Below are positions 57,613 to 64,000 of a stretch of DNA of 64,000 bases, one piece after another. Where the stretch lies: positions 434,001 through 498,000 of the forward strand of contig NZ_LNBE01000004.1 in the NCBI RefSeq assembly GCF_001445655.1, in the 5' to 3' direction. Origin of the DNA: Streptomyces roseifaciens. Its GTDB lineage: Bacteria > Actinomycetota > Actinomycetes > Streptomycetales > Streptomycetaceae. The translations under genes and the position numbers were made by a program. The first letter of the stretch is position 1. Every line of letters starts with the position of its first letter. The notes beneath the pieces are model-generated. The model worked only from the letters and a program-made list of their open reading frames with translations. It searched no databases and was not told the DNA's origin.

Positions 57613-59502
57613 TCAGGCCTTTCGCGGGGCCGGTTCCGCGCCTGTGCGGAAGCGCAGGCGGCAGATCACCGCGTCCGTGTCGCGGCGCACCGCGTGGGCG
57701 ACGACGGCGCCGCGCTGGTTCTGCAGCAGCCGCTGCCACACGTGCGCGGGCTCGACCTCGGGGATGAGGACGGTGACGCGGTTGTCGGGGTGCCGGGCGG
57801 TGAGCTCGTGGACGTAGTCCACGATCGGGCGGCCCAGGGCGCGCGTGGGCGCGGGCAGTTCGACCAGGTCGACGCCCGGGTTCCACAGCTCCCAGTCGCG
57901 CCGCAGGGACTCGGCGGCCCGCGCCCCCTCCGCATCGGGCTGGACGGCGGTCACCGCGACCACCTCGTCGCCCAGCGACACGGCGGCCGTCAGGGCCTTG
58001 CTGGTCAGCCGGGAGAGGGAGGAGACGGGCACGACGACCACGCTGTGGCAGCGGCGCGGCGCCTCGGGCACCCGGCCCAGCCCCAGCCGCTCGCCGATCC
58101 GCCCGTACGCGCGGTGGACGGTCTCGAAGGCCAGCACGATCAGCGGCAGCGCCAGGACGATCAGCCAGGCGCCCTCCTCGAACTTCGTGGCCGTGACCAC
58201 GACCGCCGACACGCCCGTCAGCAGCGCGCCGAAGCCGTTGAGGAGCGCCTTGCCCCGCCAGCCGGCCGAGCGCTCCTGCCGCCAGTGCCGCACCATGCCC
58301 ACCTGGCAGATGGTGAAGCCCACGAACACCCCGATCGCGAACAGCGGCACGAGGGTGTTGACGTCGCCGCCGGAGAAGAGCAGCAGCAGAGCGGAGACCG
58401 CGGCCAGGGCCAGCACGCCGTGCCGGTGCACCTGCCGGTCGGCCTTCAGGCCGAAGACGTGCGGCAGGTAGTTGTCCCGGGCCAGCAGCGCCATCAGGAC
58501 CGGCAGCCCGCCGAAGGAGGTGTTCGCGGCCAGCGCGAGCAGGACGACGGTGGCGAACTGCACCACGTAGAAGGCCCAGTTGTGGCCGAGCGAGGCGTCG
58601 GCGAGCTGGGCGAGGACGGTGACGCCCTCGGCCGGCTGCAGGTGGAAGCGGCCGATCAGCACCGACAGGCCGATCAGCATGACGCCCAGCAGGGCGCCGA
58701 GCGCGACCTCCGTGCGCTGGGCCCGCCGCTGCGCCGGGGCGCGGAAGGACGGCACGGCATTGGCCACGGCCTCCACGCCGGTCAGGGCGGAACAGCCCGC
58801 GGCGAAGGCCTTCAGGAGCAGCAGCGCGCCGACGGCCGTGGCGTTGCCGGTGAGCACGGAGGCGTGCCCGGCGGCGGCCTCGGTGCTCGCGGGGGCGTCC
58901 CGCAGCAGCCCGGCCACGATCATCGTCAGGATCGAGCCGACGAAGACGGCCGTCGGCACCATGAACCACTTCGCGGACTCCACGATGCCGCGCAGGTTCA
59001 CCCCGGTCACCAGGGCCAGCACGGCCAGGCAGATCCACAGCCGGTCGCCGTAGAGGGAGGGGAAGGCGGAGGTCAGGGCCGCGACGCCGGCGGTGACCGA
59101 CACCGCCACGTTCAGCACGTAGTCCAGCACCAGGGAGGCCGCGGTCACCAGGCCGGTGCGCCGGCCGAGGTGCCGCTTGGCGACCGCGTACGAGCCGCCG
59201 CCGTCCGGGAACGCCGCGATGACCTGCCGGTACGAGGCGACGAGCACCGCCAGCAGGGCGGCGATCGCGAGCGTGACCGGGAGCGTGAAGCCCAGTCCGT
59301 ACGCGCCCGCCGCGGCCAGCACCAGGACGATCGACTCGGGGCCGTAGGCCACCGACGCCATCGCGTCCAGGGACAGGGCCGCGAGTCCCTGAGTGGCGGT
59401 CAGCCGGTGTCGGTCCTCGGCGGAAGGCCGCGCGGCGCCGGTATCGGGCGGCTCCTCGTCGGCCGCACCGGGCCGCCGGTTCCCGTGGGCAAGCAGGGAC
59501 AT
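57613..59502 (-). CDS. KimA-like APC-family potassium/amino-acid transporter
   Basis: A 629-residue permease. The first half (to ~430) has about 12 helices with LSLDAMASVAYGPESIVLVL, FPDGGGSYAVAKRHLGRRTG and SALTGVEAVANAVPSFRAPA, as in the KUP-like KimA (YdaO) subgroup of the APC superfamily. The C-terminal ~180 residues are soluble, with PRRCHSVVVVPVSSLSRLTS and RHPDNRVTVLIPEVEPAHVW. In Bacillus KimA is controlled by c-di-AMP; I see no ydaO-type riboswitch upstream. ATG 59502 with GGAGG ~8 nt upstream. Confidence 0.82.
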   Translation of the reverse strand: MSLLAHGNRRPGAADEEPPDTGAARPSAEDRHRLTATQGLAALSLDAMASVAYGPESIVLVLAAAGAYGLGFTLPVTLAIAALLAVLVASYRQVIAAFPDGGGSYAVAKRHLGRRTGLVTAASLVLDYVLNVAVSVTAGVAALTSAFPSLYGDRLWICLAVLALVTGVNLRGIVESAKWFMVPTAVFVGSILTMIVAGLLRDAPASTEAAAGHASVLTGNATAVGALLLLKAFAAGCSALTGVEAVANAVPSFRAPAQRRAQRTEVALGALLGVMLIGLSVLIGRFHLQPAEGVTVLAQLADASLGHNWAFYVVQFATVVLLALAANTSFGGLPVLMALLARDNYLPHVFGLKADRQVHRHGVLALAAVSALLLLFSGGDVNTLVPLFAIGVFVGFTICQVGMVRHWRQERSAGWRGKALLNGFGALLTGVSAVVVTATKFEEGAWLIVLALPLIVLAFETVHRAYGRIGERLGLGRVPEAPRRCHSVVVVPVSSLSRLTSKALTAAVSLGDEVVAVTAVQPDAEGARAAESLRRDWELWNPGVDLVELPAPTRALGRPIVDYVHELTARHPDNRVTVLIPEVEPAHVWQRLLQNQRGAVVAHAVRRDTDAVICRLRFRTGAEPAPRKA

Positions 59503-59722
59503 TCTGTTCGTACCTCCGTGAGTGGGACGCCCAGCGTGCAGCCGGTCCCGCGCGCACGCGCACGGTCTTGGCGGCCTCTTGGCGCGCTCCGGGGGGATCT
59601 TCACGCGTTCTTGACGGCCGGGGCGGGGTTGCGTCAGCGGGGCGTAAGGGTTGGCCCGAGCGGCGTCAGCGCTGCGTCAACAGCCGATGGCGCGCCCCCG
59701 GCCCGGGCCTAGCGTCACGAGC

Positions 59723-60322
59723 ATGGGACGGCGACAGCCCTTGAGGGTGCGGGCAGACGGGCACGACGCACACGCGAGACGGACGCGGACCCACCCGCCG
59801 GGCGGCCGGGTCCTCGCCCACGACCGCAACTGGCGGCGCGAGGCGCGGGCCGCCTGGTACTGCGGAACGGCCCTCGCGGGCGTCCTCGTCCTCGCCGACC
59901 TCGGCAGGGGCGGCCTCGACGGGCCGCGCGGCGCCTGCTGGGCCGGGCTCGGGGCCCTCCTCGTGGCCGTGCTGCTGCCGCACCGGGTCACCGCCGGCGA
60001 CGGCTGGCTCGCCGTACGCGGCATGCTGGGCGAGAAGCGCGTGCGCACCGACCTGCTGACGCAGGTGCGCCGCGCGGACGGCATGACGCCGCGCCTCGTG
60101 CTGCGGGACGCCGGGGGCGGCCGCGTGGAACTGGACCCGCAGGTGCTCGTCGCCAACCCGCTGCTGTGGCACCGGCTGGACGCGGGCGCCCGGCGCTCGC
60201 GCGAGAGCGGCCTGCTGCGGGAGGGCGGGGCGCCGCTGGCGGAGCTCGCGGAACGGATCGACGGCGAAGGCGCACGGCGGCTGCTGGACAGCTGCCGCTT
60301 CCCGGGCCCGTCCGGCGAATGA
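59723..60322 (+). CDS. Hypothetical membrane protein with PH-like domain
   Basis: A 199-residue protein. Basic N-terminal ~55 residues precede two membrane helices (YCGTALAGVLVLADLG and CWAGLGALLVAVLLPHRV), followed by a beta-rich PH-like domain (GWLAVRGMLGEKRVRTDLLT, LVLRDAGGGRVELDPQVLVA). Such 2TM-PH proteins are common in Streptomyces and of unknown function. Start ATG 59723; GTG starts further upstream are possible. Confidence 0.72.
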   Translation: MGRRQPLRVRADGHDAHARRTRTHPPGGRVLAHDRNWRREARAAWYCGTALAGVLVLADLGRGGLDGPRGACWAGLGALLVAVLLPHRVTAGDGWLAVRGMLGEKRVRTDLLTQVRRADGMTPRLVLRDAGGGRVELDPQVLVANPLLWHRLDAGARRSRESGLLREGGAPLAELAERIDGEGARRLLDSCRFPGPSGE

Positions 60323-60369
60323 AGCCCGTCCGGCGGACGAAGGCGACGGCGTCCGGGGCGGAGCCGCGG

Positions 60370-61299
60370 TCACAGCCAGGCGTACGTCACGCCCGTCAGC
60401 CGCTCCGACGCCGCCCAAAGCCCCGCGCTCGCCCGGTCGTTGCGCGTCCAGGGCGCCCGGACCGCCCGCCGCGTGGGCGCCGCGCCGCCGCGGAACTCCA
60501 GGCGCGGGCCGAAGTAGTCGTCCTGCCGGACGTCCGCCGCGGTGGCCGCGTACAGCGTGGGCAGGGCGCCGTTCTCCGGGCTCTGCGCGAAGAGCCGGTT
60601 GCCGAGCTGTACGAAGTGCTCGGCGACCTCCCGCCCCTCCATCCGCACCCCGGCCGTCTGCAGATTGGTCGCCGCGTACCCCGGGTGGGCGGCCGCCGCG
60701 ACGACCCGCGAGCCCTCCGCCACCAGGCGCCGCGCGAGCTCGTGCGTGAAGAGCAGGTTCGCGCTCTTGGAGCGGCCGTAGGCGATCCAGCGGCGGTAGT
60801 GGTGCTCCATGTTGAGGTCGCGCGGGTCGACCGTGCCCAGGACGTGCAGCCCGCTGGCGACGGTGACGACCCGCGCGCCGTGCCCGGCCTCGCGCAGTCT
60901 CGGCAACAACAGCCCGGTCAGCGCGAAATGGCCGAGATGGTTCGTGCCGAACTGCATCTCGAAGCCGTCGACCGTGCGGCGCTGCGGCAGCGCCATCACC
61001 CCGGCGTTGTTGATCAGCAGGTCCAGCCGGTCGCCGGGGAGGCCGTCCGCGAAGGCCCGGACGGAGGAGAGGTCCGCGAGGTCCAGCGGGGCGAACTGCA
61101 CGTCGGCGCCGGGCGCCGCCGCCCGCACCCGCTCCTCGGCCGCCTTGCCGCGCGTGGCGTCCCGGCAGGCCAGGACCACCGCCGCGCCGCGGCGCGCCAG
61201 CTCGCGGGCCGTGACGAAGCCGATGCCGCTGTTGGCGCCGGTGACCACCGCCGTACGGCCGCTCTGGTCGGCGATCTCGCCCGCGTTCCATACCGTCAC
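60370..61299 (-). CDS. Short-chain dehydrogenase/reductase
   Basis: A 309-residue SDR. TGANSGIG (20-27) binds NAD(P), NNAGVM (97-102), catalytic Ser149, Tyr174 and Lys178 (YGRSK). The later RMEGREVAEHFVQLGNRLFA and the C-terminal LEFRGGAAPTRRA fit the retinol-dehydrogenase/oxidoreductase-like subgroup. The substrate is unknown. GTG start. It is convergent with the PH-like protein gene. Confidence 0.92.
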   Translation of the reverse strand: MTVWNAGEIADQSGRTAVVTGANSGIGFVTARELARRGAAVVLACRDATRGKAAEERVRAAAPGADVQFAPLDLADLSSVRAFADGLPGDRLDLLINNAGVMALPQRRTVDGFEMQFGTNHLGHFALTGLLLPRLREAGHGARVVTVASGLHVLGTVDPRDLNMEHHYRRWIAYGRSKSANLLFTHELARRLVAEGSRVVAAAAHPGYAATNLQTAGVRMEGREVAEHFVQLGNRLFAQSPENGALPTLYAATAADVRQDDYFGPRLEFRGGAAPTRRAVRAPWTRNDRASAGLWAASERLTGVTYAWL

Positions 61300-61436
61300 G
61301 TCTGCTGCGCTCCTCTGCGGTCCGCACCCGGCCCATACGCGTCAGTAGCCCTCGTGGGAACCAGCGTAGGCGAGGGCGCGGCCGCGCAGGGCGGGCATTC
61401 GCCCGTTACGGTGGCCCGCGCGCGGGGCGCTCCCGC

Positions 61437-61808
61437 TCAGCGCAGCCGGACCGTATACGCGGGGACCGACACCGCCGCGTCGTCCAGGCACCTGCCGTCC
61501 GTCAGGTCGAACCGGCGTCCGGCCGGCGGCGAGGTGACGTACGCCCGCCCGCCGGCCGAGCCCAGCGGCCCGCGCGCGAGGACGTACGCGCCGCTGAACG
61601 GGTCCCGGTTGCCTATCGCGTACGCCCGCCCGGCCCGGTCGAGGAAGACGGCGGCCTGCCGGCCGTCCGGCAGCAGGACCGCCACGCCCCGCCCGGGCCG
61701 CAGATCGCCCAGCTCGCACAGGGCGTGCCACCGGCGCCCCAGGAGCGCCTCGACGCGGACGGACACCGGTGCGGGGACGTGCGGCAGCTGCTCGGGTGCG
61801 ACGGTCAT
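61437..61808 (-). CDS. nirD: NirD-like nitrite reductase small subunit (orphan)
   Basis: A 123-residue protein with the Rieske-like NirD fold: RWHALCELGDLRPGRGVAVL, RAYAIGNRDPFSGAYVLARG and FDLTDGRCLDDAAVSVPAYT. No cysteine or histidine pair for an iron-sulfur cluster is needed in this subunit, and none is complete here. The large subunit gene nirB, usually directly upstream, is absent; the divergent neighbour is a TSUP exporter. It could serve a nirB elsewhere or be a remnant. The ATG at 61808 is chosen. Confidence 0.85.
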   Translation of the reverse strand: MTVAPEQLPHVPAPVSVRVEALLGRRWHALCELGDLRPGRGVAVLLPDGRQAAVFLDRAGRAYAIGNRDPFSGAYVLARGPLGSAGGRAYVTSPPAGRRFDLTDGRCLDDAAVSVPAYTVRLR

Positions 61809-62011
61809 CGCAGGAGGTCCCTTCGGGAGAGCGGACAGGGACGGTGGGGGAGCGGGCTGCGGAGTGCCCAGAACTGTGGCACAGCCGCCGCCGTCTGTCG
61901 TCACCGTGGCACGTGTTTTCACCGGTGACGTGACATCCGTGTGTCCGAGTCCCGCCGGGACTGCGGCCCTGTTCCGCGGGCGAGTTGGGAGGAGCCCGTA
62001 CGATCGCCGGG

Positions 62012-62797
62012 GTGACCACCGACATATCGCTGTCGACCCTGCTCGTGCTCTGCCTCGCCGCGGCCGCGGCGGGGTGGATCGACGCGGTGGTGGGCGGCGG
62101 CGGCCTCCTGCAGCTCCCGGCGCTCATGGTGGGCCTGCCGCACGTGCCGCCCGCACACGTCCTCGGCACCAACAAGGCCGTGGCCATCTGCGGCACCGCG
62201 GCGGCGGCCGTCGCCTACGCCCGGCGCGCACCGGTGAACCCGCGCACGGCCCTGCGCATCGGCCTGGCCGCGCTCGGCGGCTCCCTGGCCGGGGCGGTCT
62301 TCGCCACCGGCATCAGCAACGCCGTCCTGCGGCCCCTGATCATGGCCATTCTGCTGGCCGTGCTCGCCTTCGTGCTGCTGCGCCCCACCTTCGGTACGGC
62401 CGTGCCCTCCGCCGAGCCGGTCTCCCGGCGCCGCACCCTCGCCGCGATCCTCGTCGCGGGCCTCGGCATCGGCTTCTACGACGGCCTCATAGGCCCGGGC
62501 ACCGGCACCTTCCTCGTGCTCACCCTCGCCGCGATCCTCCACATGGACCTGGTGACGGCCTCCGGCACCGCCAAGATCGTCAACGTGTGCACCAACGTGG
62601 GCGCCCTCGTCACCTTCTCCCTGCACGACTCCGTGATCTGGCAGGTCGCCGCCCCCATGGCGCTGTTCAACCTCACCGGCGGCGCGGTGGGGGCCCGGAT
62701 GGCGCTCAAGCGGGGGAGCGGCTTCGTGCGGGCGGTGCTCCTCGTGGTGGTCGTGTCGCTGGTGTGCAAGCTGGGCTACGACCAGTGGGGCGGCTGA
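62012..62797 (+). CDS. TSUP-family sulfite/sulfonate exporter (TauE/SafE)
   Basis: A 261-residue membrane protein with eight helices in two similar halves. It starts LSTLLVLCLAAAAAGWIDAV with the VGGGGLLQLPALM motif, and the second half has GFYDGLIGPGTGTFLVLTLA, the duplicate of that motif. Members export sulfite, sulfoacetate or related anions. GTG 62012 is taken, but the ribosome site lies unusually far upstream, so the start is uncertain. Confidence 0.88.
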   Translation: MTTDISLSTLLVLCLAAAAAGWIDAVVGGGGLLQLPALMVGLPHVPPAHVLGTNKAVAICGTAAAAVAYARRAPVNPRTALRIGLAALGGSLAGAVFATGISNAVLRPLIMAILLAVLAFVLLRPTFGTAVPSAEPVSRRRTLAAILVAGLGIGFYDGLIGPGTGTFLVLTLAAILHMDLVTASGTAKIVNVCTNVGALVTFSLHDSVIWQVAAPMALFNLTGGAVGARMALKRGSGFVRAVLLVVVVSLVCKLGYDQWGG

Positions 62798-62805
62798 CCG
62801 GCTGG

Positions 62806-62836
62806 CCTGCCCGGCTGCCCGGCTGCCCGGCTGCCC
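62806..62836 (+). repeat. 8 bp microrepeat
   Basis: CCGGCTGC repeated about 3.5 times directly after the exporter stop codon. Confidence 0.6.
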
Positions 62837-62982
62837 GTCCGGGCCGGCCGTCCACGGCCGACCGGAGCACGACGAAAGGTAAAGCAGGAGGTAAAGCGAT
62901 AGGTAAATCGGCCCGGCGCGATCCCGTACACAGCAGATGCGGTTAGCCTGTCGACTACCTTCCTGACGTGGTGGGGGTTCTC

Positions 62983-63930
62983 GTGCGTTTCTCCCGGTGG
63001 GGCCGGGTCCGATGGGTCCGGGCCGTGCTCGCGGGGCTCTATGTCGTCACCCTCGCGGCGGCCGTGCCCCGGGGGGCCGGAGGCCATGGCCGGGAGGGCA
63101 GCTGGTCCAGCGAAGAGGCCCGGCGGTTCTGGGGCCCGACACGGATGGAGCAGTCCGTGAACGGCAGCGGCAGCGGCGGAAGCGACGACGGTGCCGGCGG
63201 CGGCGCCGCGCCCGCCGCGCAGCGCATCACCGGCAGCGCCCGCCACTTCGACGGCGTGCCGTCCGTGGGCGTCCTGTTCTCCGTCGGCGAGGACATGCGC
63301 GACCACCACTGCACGGCCAGCGTGGTGCACAGCCCCAAGGGCAACCTGATCGTCACGGCCGGTCACTGCTCCGTCGGCTCCGACGCCGCCTTCGTCCCCG
63401 ACTACCGGGCCGGCGCCGACCGGCAGCCGTACGGCGTGTGGGCCGTGGACCGCGCCTTCGTCGACCCCCGCCGCTCCGACACCGGCCCGGGCTCCGACCT
63501 GGACTTCGCCTTCGCCACCGTCAGACCCGACGGCCGCGGCCGCCAGGTCGAGCGCGTCACCGGCGCCAACCGGCTGGTCCGCACCCCCGGTTACGTCAAC
63601 CGGGTCACGGTCATCGGCTACCCCGACGCCGATGACGACCCCGCCGACCAGGCCATTCGCTGCACGGCCATGACGACCCGCCTCGACGATCGCCGGCAGC
63701 TGCGGATGCGCTGCGACGGCTACGTCTCGGGCACCTCCGGCAGCCCCTGGCTGACCCACTTCGACGAGCGCACGAAGACGGGCGACCTCGTCGGGGTCCT
63801 CGGCGGCGTCAACGGGGGCGGGCCGGAGGGGGACGAGAGCGCGCAGATTTCGTACAGCCCGGTCAACGACGACGAGATCTTCAAGCTGTACCTGGACGCG
63901 ATAAACGGACGGGAGCCGCAGCGGGCCTGA
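62983..63930 (+). CDS. Secreted trypsin/V8-like serine protease
   Basis: A 315-residue exported protease. Signal region VLAGLYVVTLAAAVPRG, then a Gly/Ser/Asp-rich linker (55-80). Catalytic residues are His128 (VTAGHCS), Asp174 (SDLDFAFA) and Ser252 (GTSGSPW). A Cys pair (HHCTASVV, AGHC) probably forms a disulfide, with another later pair (IRCTAM, MRCDG). It resembles glutamyl-endopeptidase-like Streptomyces proteases. GTG 62983 (with GGGGG 6 nt upstream) is preferred to GTG 62968. Confidence 0.87.
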   Translation: MRFSRWGRVRWVRAVLAGLYVVTLAAAVPRGAGGHGREGSWSSEEARRFWGPTRMEQSVNGSGSGGSDDGAGGGAAPAAQRITGSARHFDGVPSVGVLFSVGEDMRDHHCTASVVHSPKGNLIVTAGHCSVGSDAAFVPDYRAGADRQPYGVWAVDRAFVDPRRSDTGPGSDLDFAFATVRPDGRGRQVERVTGANRLVRTPGYVNRVTVIGYPDADDDPADQAIRCTAMTTRLDDRRQLRMRCDGYVSGTSGSPWLTHFDERTKTGDLVGVLGGVNGGGPEGDESAQISYSPVNDDEIFKLYLDAINGREPQRA

Positions 63931-63958
63931 CGCCCCCGCGGCTCCCCGCGCCCTTGCC

Positions 63959-64000
63959 GGCCCTCCTCCCGGCCTCCTCCCGGCCTCCTCCCGGCCTCCC
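63959..64000 (+). repeat. 11 bp tandem repeat running off the window end
   Basis: GGCCTCCTCCC repeated about four times (first unit has one extra C). It probably continues beyond the edge. Confidence 0.8.

Noticed and set aside
59503..59722. Possible ydaO-type c-di-AMP riboswitch upstream of the KimA-like gene
   Set aside because: The region is GC-rich and I could not recognise the conserved ydaO core; only simple GC hairpins are seen.

Overview
This 64 kb window is high-GC actinobacterial chromosome, almost certainly Streptomyces. The evidence is the strong GC bias at third codon positions, many GTG and TTG starts, stop/start overlaps of the GTGA or ATGA type, and a gene order (phoH-ybeY-CBS protein-deaminase-like-era, protealysin-like protease-leuA-TerB-recO-uppS-zur-znuBCA-glyS ... 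dus-ppdK) that I recall from the core of Streptomyces chromosomes. I see no rRNA, tRNA, CRISPR array, prophage, transposase or integrase. The density of single-copy housekeeping genes argues for core chromosome with a few lineage-specific insertions.

Layout. 0-4 kb: small uncharacterised proteins, a GlxA-type AraC regulator, a secreted ricin-type lectin, and a 1 kb gene-free tract holding three diverged copies of a ~180 bp repeat. 4-11 kb: a tightly coupled minus-strand operon with a processive GT2 glycosyltransferase, a PMT-like membrane mannosyltransferase, a GT2-GtrA fusion and a secreted galactose-oxidase-type copper radical oxidase. This looks like a dedicated pathway that makes and then oxidises a surface glycan. 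11-16 kb: a lipoprotein, a TPR-AAA+ ATPase overlapping a TPR membrane partner, a HIT hydrolase, RNase Z and a secreted HAD phosphatase. 16-19 kb: divergent GH4 glycosidase and PfkB sugar kinase. 19-34 kb: the phoH-ybeY-CBS-(deaminase-like)-era-recO-uppS core, interrupted by an MFS/XRE module, a lipoprotein, an M4 protease with an emfourin-like inhibitor, leuA with a leucine-rich leader peptide, a TerB protein and a membrane protein. 34-39 kb: zur, znuBCA with two candidate Zur boxes, and glyS.

39-49 kb: a NarL-type two-component system, a TetR regulator, an aldo/keto reductase, a second MFS/XRE divergent pair, and an MFS-marR operon with a clear palindromic operator. This stretch is flanked by dispersed intergenic repeats. 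49-64 kb: dus, ppdK, a winged-helix regulator, a sugar ABC importer whose last gene has its 3' end triplicated in a 101 bp tandem repeat, a KimA-like potassium/APC transporter, a PH-like membrane protein, an SDR, an orphan nirD, a TSUP exporter and a secreted trypsin-like protease.

The points most worth follow-up are: the four-gene glycan/copper-oxidase operon; the AAA+/TPR pair; the deaminase-like protein that has lost its zinc and catalytic residues but keeps the cdd position; the protease-inhibitor pair; the 101 bp tandem repeat that rewrites the ends of two convergent genes; and the repeat families. All homology calls come from reading the sequence and from memory of protein families; no database search was run.
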